From Pedobacter sp. HDW13 (GTDB lineage Bacteria; Bacteroidota; Bacteroidia; Sphingobacteriales; Sphingobacteriaceae): 64,000 nucleotides of DNA. Positions 7,755 through 16,147 of the stretch are shown here, piece by piece; position 1 is the stretch's first letter; each line of letters opens with the position of its first letter. The stretch is from positions 4,154,001-4,218,000 of the forward strand of contig NZ_CP049868.1 in assembly GCF_011303555.1 (NCBI RefSeq), in the 5' to 3' direction. A program made the position numbers and the translations under genes. The notes under the pieces are model-generated. The model did not search any database, had not been told where the DNA came from, and saw only the letters and a program-made list of their open reading frames with translations.

Positions 7755-9157
7755 CGTATTATTTTTTCTATTGGGCCAATTGGATCGATAGGGAATCTTG
7801 GGTTAACCAAAATCGGAAGCTTATCAATCGGGAATTTAATTAATCTGGTTTTGGTTGGTGCCTGTACCAATCCGGCACCTACATCCCTGCCAGGTAAAGG
7901 TAAAGCTTTTGCAGTTGATGTTAATTTTCTCCATAAATTAATTCCCCTAAGGCCCGATGCCTGTGCCCATAGCGCAGCAATACCTGCAACATGTGGGGTA
8001 GCCATACTGGTACCGTTCCAACTGGCGTATTTGGTAGGTAATTTGGTTGATGAATATACGTTAACCCCTGGAGCAGCAATATCTACCGCACCATATGTTG
8101 GGTAAAGGCCGCCGTTAGAGAAAGCCGCAACGTTCATGTTTACATCTACCGCGCCTACAGCCATAATTGAAGGGCAGTTTGCAGGGTGCATTACCTGTTT
8201 TACAACACCTGGTCTGGCCGAATCATTTCCTGCTGCGGCAATAATTAAAGTGCCTTGCGCCAGTGCACGGGCAGCGGCAGTTTCGAACACGGCAGAATAA
8301 CCTGCACCGGTTACAAAACCCCTTAACGACATGCTCACCACATCGCAACGGTTTGCAATAGCCCAGTTTATACCGGCAAGAATGCCCCCGTCGCCACCAG
8401 AACCGCCATTGCTTAACACTTTTCCAATATAAATACTGGCTGCATAAGCAATACCATATCTTTCAGATGCTGCAGGAGAACTTAGCGGACCACAGGCTGT
8501 ACCAGTACAGTGGGTACCATGGCCATGACCATCCTGGGTGCTTTCTCCACTGATAAAACTTTGGTGAACGATGGGACGACCAGCAAAATCAGGGTGGGTA
8601 AAATCGAAACCGGTATCTAATATGGCTACTTTAATACCAGCGCCATTGTAAGGATTGTATCTTAAAAAGCTGGTAGGTACAACATTGGTAGCTTTTAAGC
8701 CCCAGGTAGCACCAACCGATTCTACTTCAGCTTGTTGTTCCTGGTACTGGTAATCTTCAGTTTCGGCTCCAACCAATACGTTAGTTAATTGGTTTACGGC
8801 ATCTCTATAGCCTTCTACATAATTTTGGGTGCTTTCTTCCAGCATACCGATGGCATAAACAACCCTTTCTTTTTCAACAATCATTTCGTTGTCGCCGAAA
8901 CTGCTGATTGAATTTTCTGCTTTTGGTTTTTCGTTTACAATAGCAATGCCGAGCTTATCTAAAACAATACCGTCTGTTTTAGCCAGATCCTTATCGGTAA
9001 AAAACTCGTTTTCAAACTCTAATGAGCTTTTTAAATTCAGACCACTGATACTGTTGATCTGGTTAATCGAATCTGAAGTGTTCGATCCTTCTGGTAGCAG
9101 TACAAGGTATCTTCCGGTGTACTCTACTTTTTCTTCTTTTTTCAAGGTTTTTGACAT
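7751..9157 (-). CDS. S8 family serine peptidase (subtilase)
   Basis: 468 residues. The catalytic triad is visible: Asp181 in DTGFDFTHPD, His213 in HGHGTHCTG, Ser384 in NGTSMATPHVAG, with the oxyanion Asn311 in AAAGND. The first 150 residues form a propeptide-like region (RYLVLLPEGS... at 16-25). There is no N-terminal signal peptide: the protein begins MSKTLKKEEK. It is therefore either intracellular or exported by another route. The start at 9157 is the first ATG and no better one lies upstream. It overlaps a small I9-like gene that probably controls it. Confidence 0.9.
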   Translation of the reverse strand: MSKTLKKEEKVEYTGRYLVLLPEGSNTSDSINQINSISGLNLKSSLEFENEFFTDKDLAKTDGIVLDKLGIAIVNEKPKAENSISSFGDNEMIVEKERVVYAIGMLEESTQNYVEGYRDAVNQLTNVLVGAETEDYQYQEQQAEVESVGATWGLKATNVVPTSFLRYNPYNGAGIKVAILDTGFDFTHPDFAGRPIVHQSFISGESTQDGHGHGTHCTGTACGPLSSPAASERYGIAYAASIYIGKVLSNGGSGGDGGILAGINWAIANRCDVVSMSLRGFVTGAGYSAVFETAAARALAQGTLIIAAAGNDSARPGVVKQVMHPANCPSIMAVGAVDVNMNVAAFSNGGLYPTYGAVDIAAPGVNVYSSTKLPTKYASWNGTSMATPHVAGIAALWAQASGLRGINLWRKLTSTAKALPLPGRDVGAGLVQAPTKTRLIKFPIDKLPILVNPRFPIDPIGPIEKIIR

Positions 9158-9420
9158 GGTTTAAGGTTTTTAAATTTTGCCTACTCTGTTCAGGATTTTC
9201 GGCTTCTTCCTGTTTGTGTTTTTTGTTTAAAACACTAAGCCAAAGTTGGAACAGTTGCGACAGAAAAACCTTAGCTAAACCACTACAAATCAATCGTAAA
9301 AGCAACAAAATAAAACGCCGTAAAAACAACAGCAAAATATGGGGAAAACCCCATCTGCTTTAAACGAAAGTTTTATCACATTTGGGAATAAAGCTTAACT
9401 TTAATTAAAACTTAAAAATT

Positions 9421-10062
9421 ATGGAAATGCAACATTTACCTATCTATGCTATAGTGTTTTTATGTGGGGCGCTGGCATACTATCTTTTACAAAAGTTAAT
9501 TGATCTCTTAAACAGAGGTGAAAGGCGCGGAAAGCCCAATACCATGGATCCGGCAATCATTCAGCAAATGGTAGATAATTACCGGAATAACCACCTGGAA
9601 GCCATTAACAGGATAATGGAAATAAAAGATGCCCATTCGGTTTCGTTTGGCTTAAAAACCTTAAAGAAATTTATTGGCGATATTGAATTTTACGCTAAAA
9701 AAGTAGATCCGCGCATTGCAGATGGTGCACTTGGTATCCGTTTTTATTATGCTGCCTATCCAAAAGCGAACGAATGGAGTGGTTTTGAAAACGAAAAGGA
9801 AATTGGAAAAGATTATGCCCAAAGGCATACCCTGATTATGATCCCCACGTTAAAAAAGAAAGCCAGCAATGGTTCTTATCTCGATTATGATTTTAATCCT
9901 TTAGATAGAAGTACTTTCCCAATTAAAGAACGGAGCAAAGAGCAGCCCGTTACTTTAATGGCCATGAGTTCTGATAGCAGTGATGGTCAATCGCGCGAAG
10001 TAATGGCCCAAAATCATGGTCAACTTATTCCGCCAGCCGAAGCGGCTATTGAGATATATTAA
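9421..10062 (+). CDS. Uncharacterised protein with N-terminal membrane segment
   Basis: 213 residues. One transmembrane helix spans about residues 6-24 (LPIYAIVFLCGALAYYLL), then a mostly polar cytoplasmic-type region. I recognise no catalytic motif. Asp/Tyr-rich stretches (YDFNPLDRSTFP) and a Ser/Asp linker lie near the end. It is the first gene of a plus-strand run with a membrane protein, a histidine kinase and a response regulator (12 bases to the next ATG), so it may take part in that signalling route. That is only context. Confidence 0.6.
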   Translation: MEMQHLPIYAIVFLCGALAYYLLQKLIDLLNRGERRGKPNTMDPAIIQQMVDNYRNNHLEAINRIMEIKDAHSVSFGLKTLKKFIGDIEFYAKKVDPRIADGALGIRFYYAAYPKANEWSGFENEKEIGKDYAQRHTLIMIPTLKKKASNGSYLDYDFNPLDRSTFPIKERSKEQPVTLMAMSSDSSDGQSREVMAQNHGQLIPPAEAAIEIY

Positions 10063-10074
10063 TGTTTTAAAAAG

Positions 10075-10721
10075 ATGAACAGCTTCCAGAAGTTTTTAAG
10101 CGATAGCTTTCTTTGGCTCGAAGGAGGAACTGCAATTATTGCCTTATTATATTTGAGGGGGTTAAAAAAACAATATTGGCGGTTTTTTATCTATTACCTT
10201 GTTATTGTCTTTATCTGTGAAGCCATTGGGAAATGGGGGGGGCGTATATTGGTTTCTCAAAAACTAAATATTATAACTACCTCGTTATTCCGCTTCAGTT
10301 TATATTTTTTTACTGGCTTTATGCAATAAAATCATTTAACAACAAAAAACTATTTGGGATACTTTCCTTACTGTATTTAATTTCATTTATTCCCAGCGAA
10401 TTTTACTTTAAGGGAAGTAAAATAATCTTTTCGTTTAATTATACTTTCGGATCCCTTATTTTGATGGTCTTGGTGGTTATGGAATATTATAAGCAGATCA
10501 CTTCGTCTGATATCGTTAATTTTATACGGAACAGGATGTTCTATGTTAATTTAGGGGTAACATTGTTTTACATAGGGACTTTGCCGTTTTGGACATTCTA
10601 CTATTTATTGGTAAAATATCATCAAATCTGGGACATTTACTTTGGTTATTTCCTGATCTCGGGCATTGTAATGTATATCTTATTCTCAATTTCATTTATA
10701 TGGGGAAAACAGAGCTCTTAA
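10075..10721 (+). pseudogene. Polytopic membrane protein, frame broken in a G8 tract
   Basis: Two overlapping frames together make one protein of about 215 residues with five to six membrane helices. The first starts at 10075 (MNSFQKFLSDSFLW...EAIGKWGG). The second covers 10233-10721 (AYIGFSKTKYYNYLVIP...). The switch falls in eight Gs at 10235-10242, and one more G (or two fewer) joins them. The 3' end overlaps the histidine-kinase start by 22 bases, suggesting coupling, so the protein may be the membrane sensor of that kinase (inference). The break could be a sequencing length error or a slippage-prone phase-variable tract. Confidence 0.65.
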
Positions 10722-11485
10722 TTACGATTATCCTTTTTAACCTGTTTTTTGTATTGTTTGTGGTAGCCATCATGGTTTATATCAAAAAATACAAAGAGCG
10801 GAAGAGAGAATATTTGAACGAAATAAAAATTGCCAACGAAATACACCAGAAAGAGCTTTTAAGTACCCAGTTAGAAATTCAACAGGCCACCATGCAGCAG
10901 ATTGGTCGCGAGCTGCACGATAATATCGGACAAAAATTAACCCTGGTAAGTTTGTACACCCAGCAGCTTGTACACGAAAATAAAGTGCCGCAAGCCAGTA
11001 ACCGGATAGAACAGATTTATCAGATTATTAACTCATCGCTGCAAGATTTGAGAAGTTTATCGAAAAACCTGACAAATGATAACATAAGTGAAAATGAAAT
11101 TGTAACTTTAATACAGGAAGAAGTAGACCATATAAATGCTTTAAAAAAATGTAAGGTATCTTTTGAGCATGATTTTGAGCGCATAGATCTGGAGTTTGTG
11201 AAAAAGAACGTATTGTTAAGGATAACACAAGAGTTTCTTCAAAACAGTTTAAAACATGCACAATGCAGCAACATTAGCATTCAGTTAAAATCAGCTGCAG
11301 ACACTTTTTTAATGCTAAAAATACAGGATGACGGAATGGGATTTGATTTGGATAACCTTACTTCTGACGGTATCGGATTAAAAAACATGAAAAAAAGAGC
11401 CGAAATTATCGGTGGAGAATTCAATTTAACAAGTAAACCAAACTTAGGCACCGCACTTAATATTATTTTAAATGGCCCGGCATGA
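10700..11485 (+). CDS. NarL-type sensor histidine kinase
   Basis: 261 residues if started at the ATG at 10700, chosen because it puts a single membrane helix at residues 6-27 and overlaps the upstream gene. An upstream in-frame start would add unlikely sequence. The HisKA_3 phospho-acceptor is His73 in GRELHDNIGQKL. The ATPase N box is ITQEFLQNSLKHA, the G1 box DDGMGFD and the G2 box GIGLKNMKKRA. No extracytoplasmic sensor domain is present, so it probably senses through the membrane protein encoded just before it. It overlaps the response regulator by 4 bases. Confidence 0.9.
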   Translation: MGKTELLITIILFNLFFVLFVVAIMVYIKKYKERKREYLNEIKIANEIHQKELLSTQLEIQQATMQQIGRELHDNIGQKLTLVSLYTQQLVHENKVPQASNRIEQIYQIINSSLQDLRSLSKNLTNDNISENEIVTLIQEEVDHINALKKCKVSFEHDFERIDLEFVKKNVLLRITQEFLQNSLKHAQCSNISIQLKSAADTFLMLKIQDDGMGFDLDNLTSDGIGLKNMKKRAEIIGGEFNLTSKPNLGTALNIILNGPA

Positions 11486-12114
11486 AAAAGACAATAGTTA
11501 TTGTTGATGATCATATCCTGATTGCCAAAGCACTTCAGGGCATTATCGATAATTTCAAAGATTTTGAGGTTATTTATGTTTGCGAAAACGGAATGGAGCT
11601 GATTAAAAACTTCGAAAACAGCAACAAAATCCCCGATATTTTACTACTGGATATCAGTATGCCCGTTATGGATGGCTTTGAAACCGTAACCTGGGTAACG
11701 GCAAACCATCCTGAAGTAAAAGTAATGGCCCTGAGCATGCAGGGAGAAGAAAAAAGTGTAATAAAAATGGTAAGCAATGGTGCAAAAGGTTATTTGCTCA
11801 AAAATGCGCACCCGGTTGAACTCGAAAATGCGCTGACCAAATTAAATATCAATGGATTTTTTTATCCGGATTGGGCATCAAAAATTATCTTCTCCAGTCT
11901 CAATAAAACGAAAGAGGTGGAAATCAAAATTTCAGAGCGGGAAAAAGAATTTTTAAAATACACCGTTACTGAGCTTAATTACAAAGAAATAGCCGATAAA
12001 ATGTTTTGCAGTCCCCGCACTGTTGAAAGTTACCGCGATCAGCTATGTGAAAAACTGGAACTCAAAACCCGTGTTGGCCTGGCCGTTTTTGCCATTAAGA
12101 ATGGATTTGCATGA
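11482..12114 (+). CDS. LuxR/NarL-family response regulator
   Basis: 210 residues. The receiver domain carries acidic D9-D10, the phosphorylation site Asp57 in LLLDISMPVMDGF and Lys around 109 (GAKGYLLKNA). The C-terminal LuxR helix-turn-helix is at about 160-200 (LNYKEIADKMFCSPRTVESY). The ATGA overlap with the kinase gene makes them an obvious pair. Target genes are not visible from sequence; the genes just downstream have their own promoter-like boxes. Confidence 0.92.
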   Translation: MKKTIVIVDDHILIAKALQGIIDNFKDFEVIYVCENGMELIKNFENSNKIPDILLLDISMPVMDGFETVTWVTANHPEVKVMALSMQGEEKSVIKMVSNGAKGYLLKNAHPVELENALTKLNINGFFYPDWASKIIFSSLNKTKEVEIKISEREKEFLKYTVTELNYKEIADKMFCSPRTVESYRDQLCEKLELKTRVGLAVFAIKNGFA

Positions 12115-12117
12115 ACT

Positions 12118-12171
12118 GGTTAACTGTTTAAACTGTAAAATTGGTAAATGAGAAATAGCATACAGTTAACC
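12118..12171. repeat. Inverted repeat in a TTAACTG-rich spacer
   Basis: GGTTAACTGT at 12118-12127 and ACAGTTAACC at 12162-12171 form a perfect 10-bp inverted repeat around a 34-base loop just past the response-regulator stop. It belongs to the TTAACTG word family that recurs in other spacers here. It could act as a weak terminator but lacks a T tract. Confidence 0.5.
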
Positions 12172-12233
12172 GATTAACCAGCTAAGCACTTAACAACAAT
12201 TCCATTTTACCTCTTCCATCTTCCATTTTTTCC

Positions 12234-12241
12234 TACTTTTG
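12234..12241 (+). promoter_or_regulatory. Putative -7 promoter box of the GDPD gene
   Basis: TACTTTTG, four bases before the ATG at 12246; matches TAnnTTTG and implies a near-leaderless transcript. Confidence 0.45.
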
Positions 12242-12245
12242 AACC

Positions 12246-13166
12246 ATGAAATTTCATCATTTGCTATTTGTGGTTATTGTTGCGCTTTTTGCTTCATGCA
12301 AACCTGAAGAAAAAAAGCATCAGTACATTAAGTTTAATACAACAAACGATTTATATCAATTCTTAAACTGGTCGCCCGAACGCCGTTTTCCATTAATCAG
12401 TGCTCATCGTGGTGGTCCAATGCCAGGCTACCCTGAAAATTGCATCGAAACTTTTGCCAATGCCACTACTTATAACCCCATGGTTATTGAGTTTGATATT
12501 GCTTACAGTAAAGATTCTGTGATGGTAATTATGCACGATGATAACCTCGACAGGACTTCTACAGGTAAGGGGCCGATTGGCAATTACACTTACGAGGAAC
12601 TGAAGGCATTTAACCTAAAAGATGATTCGGGGAAAGAAACAAAATTTAAAATCCCAACATTAGATAGTGTATTAACCTGGAGCAAGGGGAAAGTATTGTT
12701 AACGATCGATTTAAAAAAAGGGGTATCTTACGCCAAAGTAATCGAAAAAGTAAGGCAATATAAAGTAGAAAGCAATTCGATTATCATTACCTACACCGCC
12801 AACCAGGCTCAGGAAGTGCATCGTTTGGCTCCCGAACTAATGATTTCTGCTTCCGTACAGAAGAAAGCAGAATTGAAGCGGTTAAATAGTATGGGGATTC
12901 CCAACAACCGGATTGTGGCTTTTGTTGGAGTTGCAGCGCCCGATAAAGCGTTGTACCAATACCTGCACAACAAAGGTATCACAACGATTTTAGGCACTAT
13001 GGGCAATATCGATAAAAGTTCGCTTGCAAACCCGGCTAAAATGGTTTATTATCACCTCAATAACAATGGTGCTGATATTTTATCATCAGATAACATCGGA
13101 CAAGCCGCAGAACAATTGGATAAATTGAGGTACAATAAAAAGTTAAGTTCATTACATACATACTAA
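12246..13166 (+). CDS. Glycerophosphodiester phosphodiesterase family lipoprotein
   Basis: 306 residues. The lipobox is VALFASC (Cys about 18), so it is exported and lipid-anchored. The GDPD TIM-barrel residues are present: SAHRGG (first catalytic His), YPENCIETF, EFDIAYSKD (metal ligands Glu/Asp) and MHDDNLDRTSTG (second His). It should cleave glycerophosphodiesters to glycerol-3-phosphate plus an alcohol in the periplasm or at the surface; the exact substrate is not known. It stands alone between the response regulator and gldA. Confidence 0.88.
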   Translation: MKFHHLLFVVIVALFASCKPEEKKHQYIKFNTTNDLYQFLNWSPERRFPLISAHRGGPMPGYPENCIETFANATTYNPMVIEFDIAYSKDSVMVIMHDDNLDRTSTGKGPIGNYTYEELKAFNLKDDSGKETKFKIPTLDSVLTWSKGKVLLTIDLKKGVSYAKVIEKVRQYKVESNSIIITYTANQAQEVHRLAPELMISASVQKKAELKRLNSMGIPNNRIVAFVGVAAPDKALYQYLHNKGITTILGTMGNIDKSSLANPAKMVYYHLNNNGADILSSDNIGQAAEQLDKLRYNKKLSSLHTY

Positions 13167-13204
13167 TAACAGATAAAAAGAGCATTGATTGACTAATAAG
13201 TAAG

Positions 13205-13235
13205 ATGAAAAATCTGTGTTTATCTGTGGCAAAAA
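13205..13235. repeat. ATCTGTG-type dispersed spacer repeat
   Basis: AAATCTGTGTTTATCTGTGG lies directly upstream of gldA. Related words (CACAGAT / ATCTGTG) occur in the ogt upstream region at 58188-58290. Confidence 0.5.
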
Positions 13236-13242
13236 ATAAAAA

Positions 13243-13950
13243 ATGAGTATTTCAGTTAAAAACCTTTCCAGGCATTACGATAAACAAAAAGCAGTCGATT
13301 CGATTAGTTTTGAAGCTAGCCCGGGCCGTATCCTTGGTTTTCTGGGACCAAATGGTGCGGGTAAATCTACTACCATGCGCATGCTTACAGGTTATCTGGA
13401 GCCAACCTCAGGAACAGCAGAAATATCAGGCAAGAACATTTTAACAGAGGCTATCGCTGCAAAAAAACATGTAGGTTACCTTCCTGAAAACACGCCACTC
13501 TATGCCGATATGTATGTTAAGGAGTTTTTGAATTTTGTTGGGCAAACCTATGGCTTAACAAACCTGGTCACAAGAGTAGATGAGGTGGTTAAAATGGTAG
13601 GACTAACACCCGAACAGCATAAAAAAATCGGTATGCTATCAAAAGGGTACCGCCAACGTGTGGGCCTAGCACAGGCCATTATTCACAATCCGGAAGTTTT
13701 AATTCTTGATGAACCTACTTCTGGCCTAGATCCAAATCAATTGGTAGATATCAGATTGCTCATTAAATCGCTTGGGGCTGCTAAAACCGTGGTTATTTCT
13801 ACACACATTATGCAGGAGGTAGAAGCCATTTGCGATGATATCATCATTATAAATAAAGGAAAAATTATTGCCAACGATTCGCTGGAAGGAATAAAGAAAA
13901 CATACGGAGGCCTTTCGTTAGAAGATATTTTTAGAAAACTTACCGCTTAA
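13243..13950 (+). CDS. gldA: Gliding-motility ABC transporter ATP-binding protein GldA
   Basis: 235 residues, cytoplasmic ATPase of the GldAFG transporter. Walker A GPNGAGKST is at about 35-43, the signature LSKGYRQRVGLAQ at about 133-145, Walker B VLILDEPTSGLDPNQ at about 155-169, and the switch His in ISTHIMQEVEAICD. It closely fits GldA, but it ends at about 235 residues (GGLSLEDIFRKL). The roughly 60-residue C-terminal extension I recall for flavobacterial GldA is missing. Its permease genes gldF and gldG lie 3.8 kb downstream, beyond five beta-barrel genes. Confidence 0.85.
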   Translation: MSISVKNLSRHYDKQKAVDSISFEASPGRILGFLGPNGAGKSTTMRMLTGYLEPTSGTAEISGKNILTEAIAAKKHVGYLPENTPLYADMYVKEFLNFVGQTYGLTNLVTRVDEVVKMVGLTPEQHKKIGMLSKGYRQRVGLAQAIIHNPEVLILDEPTSGLDPNQLVDIRLLIKSLGAAKTVVISTHIMQEVEAICDDIIIINKGKIIANDSLEGIKKTYGGLSLEDIFRKLTA

Positions 13951-13954
13951 TTTC

Positions 13955-14503
13955 ATGCTTGTAACCAAAATCAAACTAACTTTAATTATAGCTCTGGGCT
14001 TAATCCCTGCATTGTTAAAGGCTCAAAATATCGCTAATATTGGCATTGGCGGCGAAATCGGATTACCTTCCGGCAACTTCGCAGGCGTATCAGCAGTTGG
14101 GCTGGGGGCATCTGTAAAGGCTGATTTGCCTGCTGCAACTAATTTGGCCTTGAGTTTAAATGCAGGTTATATCAACTTTTTCGGTCGTAGTAACCAGGTT
14201 CTTCAGGTTCAGGATTTAAGCTACGCACCTGTAAAAGCAGGTTTAAAGTATTGGTTAAGTGAAGGCTTCTATGCTGAAGGTCAGCTGGGCGCTGCTTTGC
14301 CGCTAAGTAACGGACTAAAAACATTATTGGCCTGGTCGCCGGGTATAGGCACTCAATTTAAATTATCAGGAGAAAATAAACTCGATTTGGGCATCAGGTA
14401 CGAAGGCTGGACAGGTAAGCGCGATAGCAATCTGATTGGGACGAATACGGTTAATACCAAAGGCTTTGCAGGGCTCAGATTCGCTTATGTTTTTGGTCTT
14501 TAA
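13955..14503 (+). CDS. Outer-membrane beta-barrel protein, subfamily A copy 1
   Basis: 182 residues with a signal peptide (MLVTKIKLTLIIALGLIPAL, cut after KAQ). The mature chain has alternating hydrophobic strands ending in the aromatic-rich FAYVFGL expected of an outer-membrane barrel of about eight strands. It is a clear paralogue of the next gene: YAPVKAGLKYWLSEGFYAEG matches the later VPLKAGAKYYFGGNFYGSG, and LDLGIRYEGW is shared. It begins 4 bases after the gldA stop, so it is probably in the gldA transcript. Function unknown. Confidence 0.75.
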   Translation: MLVTKIKLTLIIALGLIPALLKAQNIANIGIGGEIGLPSGNFAGVSAVGLGASVKADLPAATNLALSLNAGYINFFGRSNQVLQVQDLSYAPVKAGLKYWLSEGFYAEGQLGAALPLSNGLKTLLAWSPGIGTQFKLSGENKLDLGIRYEGWTGKRDSNLIGTNTVNTKGFAGLRFAYVFGL

Positions 14504-14723
14504 GCTGGTATAACCAGGCCCATTTTCCCTAAAAATATACAGTATTTTTTAATTAGTTAACCTAATTACAACTTTTTAGAGTAAAAATTGATTTATCTCA
14601 ATGTTTTGTTAATCAGTTGTTTGTGTTCTGTTTTTCGCTTTTTTGAAATTGTTTGTAACGTTTTTGGCGTAATTATTGTCTATAAATGCAAAATAATTAA
14701 CGAACACATAATCTAAAAAACAC

Positions 14724-15245
14724 ATGAAAAAGTTATTACTTTCTTTAGTAATGGTTGCAGGCTTAGGCTTTGCAGCTTCAGCTCAAACAGAAGGAGCAGT
14801 AAACAAAATTAGCGTAGGACCAGATTTCTTATTGCCTGTGGGCGATAATACTAATGGCATCAGCTTAGGTTACGGTGGTTCTGTAATGGGTGAGTTTAAT
14901 GTAGCTAAGTCATTAAATTTAACTGTTTCAGGCGGGTACATTTCAATGGCTCCGGAAAAATTCCTTAAAGATCTAGGCGCAACAAATTCAGGCGTTGTTC
15001 CTTTAAAAGCAGGCGCTAAATATTATTTTGGCGGTAACTTTTACGGATCGGGCGAGCTAGGTGCTGCTATTTTTACAGAAAAAAACTCAGGTACTGCATT
15101 CTCTTACGCACCAACTATTGGTGCTTCGTTTTCTGTTGCAGATAAATCAAGTATTGATTTAGGTGTACGTTACGAAGGATGGTCAAAAAACAGCACTACA
15201 CTGTCATTTGTAGGTATCCGCGCTGCTTTTGCATTCGGTTTATAG
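14724..15245 (+). CDS. Outer-membrane beta-barrel protein, subfamily A copy 2
   Basis: 173 residues. Signal peptide MKKLLLSLVMVAGLGFAASA then Q. The barrel-type mature chain ends in FAFGL with the C-terminal aromatic. It shares KAGAKYYFGG, GSGELGAA, YAPTIGASF and DLGVRYEGW with the preceding paralogue. A 220-base spacer, longer than in the rest of the run, separates the two and may hold its own promoter. A hairpin with a T tract follows the stop. Likely a porin-like or adhesin-like envelope protein; no specific role can be assigned. Confidence 0.75.
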   Translation: MKKLLLSLVMVAGLGFAASAQTEGAVNKISVGPDFLLPVGDNTNGISLGYGGSVMGEFNVAKSLNLTVSGGYISMAPEKFLKDLGATNSGVVPLKAGAKYYFGGNFYGSGELGAAIFTEKNSGTAFSYAPTIGASFSVADKSSIDLGVRYEGWSKNSTTLSFVGIRAAFAFGL

Positions 15246-15265
15246 TAAGAACCTTTAACGCATTT

Positions 15266-15294
15266 AAAAGCCCCAAGCAATTGGAGGCTTTTTT
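15266..15294 (+). terminator. Hairpin with T tract after barrel copy 2
   Basis: AAAAGCCCC ... GGAGGCTTTTTT forms a short stem (AAAAGCC / GGCTTTT) and T6, 20 bases past the stop at 15245. Confidence 0.65.
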
Positions 15295-15426
15295 GTTTAC
15301 AGAAATTTATTGTTTCAAATATTTTAACTATCAAATTAGTTTATTTATCATTGTAGCGTTTTATTTGTCAATCAGGCAGGTACACGGAAAATAAAAACAA
15401 TTCTAATAAACTTTCTCAAAAAACTG

Positions 15427-16080
15427 ATGAAAAAACTCGTATTATCTTTATTAACAGTTGCAGCATTAAGTACTCCAGCTTTAGCTCAAAGTACTCCGGT
15501 TAAATTTGGTTTAAAAGCAGGCTTGGCTTTTCCAAATATGACTTTCTCGGCAGGTAGTGCATCATTTAGTTATGGCACAAAAACCTCTTATTACGTAGGA
15601 GGAACCGTAGAGTTCCAATTATCTGATCTGGTTTCTATTCAACCCGGATTAACTTTTATCGATAAAGGAACAAAAATTAACAGCAGCAGTTTTGGTTTTG
15701 ATAACGACGACTTTCTTACCGATGTGAATGCCACTATAAACTTCAAATATCTTGAGGTACCCGTTAATGCCCTTGTAAATTTCAAAGTTGCCAATTCGGG
15801 TAAGTTATTTGTTGGCGCAGGCCCTTATTTTGCTTATGCTTTAAGCGCTAATGCTAAAATGGGATCAGAAAAAGAGAAAATCGAATTCGAAGATTCGGGC
15901 TTTAAACGTACCGATTTCGGATTAAATTTCCTTGCAGGTTTTCAGTTAAATAATGGTTTAAATGTTCATGCCGGCTATGGCCTGGGCTTAAGCAATATGG
16001 CTAACGACGAAGAAGCCCAAGATTTTGATGCGTCAATCAAAAATAAAGTATTTACAGTTGGTCTGGGGTTTTCTTTCTAG
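15427..16080 (+). CDS. PorT-like outer-membrane beta-barrel, subfamily B copy 1
   Basis: 217 residues. Signal peptide MKKLVLSLLTVAALSTPALA then Q. PorT/OMP_b-brl_2 type pattern: FGLKAGLAFPN, TSYYVGGTVEFQLSDLVSIQPGL, LEVPVNALVNF, GKLFVGAGPYFAYALS, FGLNFLAGFQLNNGLNVHAGYGLGLSN, and the final VGLGFSF. It is a strong paralogue of the next two genes; even the signal peptides are nearly identical. These barrels are exported to the outer membrane. PorT itself acts in type IX secretion, but that role cannot be assumed for these short paralogues. Confidence 0.78.
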   Translation: MKKLVLSLLTVAALSTPALAQSTPVKFGLKAGLAFPNMTFSAGSASFSYGTKTSYYVGGTVEFQLSDLVSIQPGLTFIDKGTKINSSSFGFDNDDFLTDVNATINFKYLEVPVNALVNFKVANSGKLFVGAGPYFAYALSANAKMGSEKEKIEFEDSGFKRTDFGLNFLAGFQLNNGLNVHAGYGLGLSNMANDEEAQDFDASIKNKVFTVGLGFSF

Positions 16081-16147
16081 TTTAATTAAGAATGAAATAA
16101 AAGGCTTGATGTAAATCGGGCAAGTATATAGCGCTCAAAAAAATCAG

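Noticed and set aside
10589..10700. Longer start for the histidine kinase
   Set aside because: It would add 37 residues overlapping the upstream membrane gene, with no kinase-like content; the ATG at 10700 gives a clean membrane helix.
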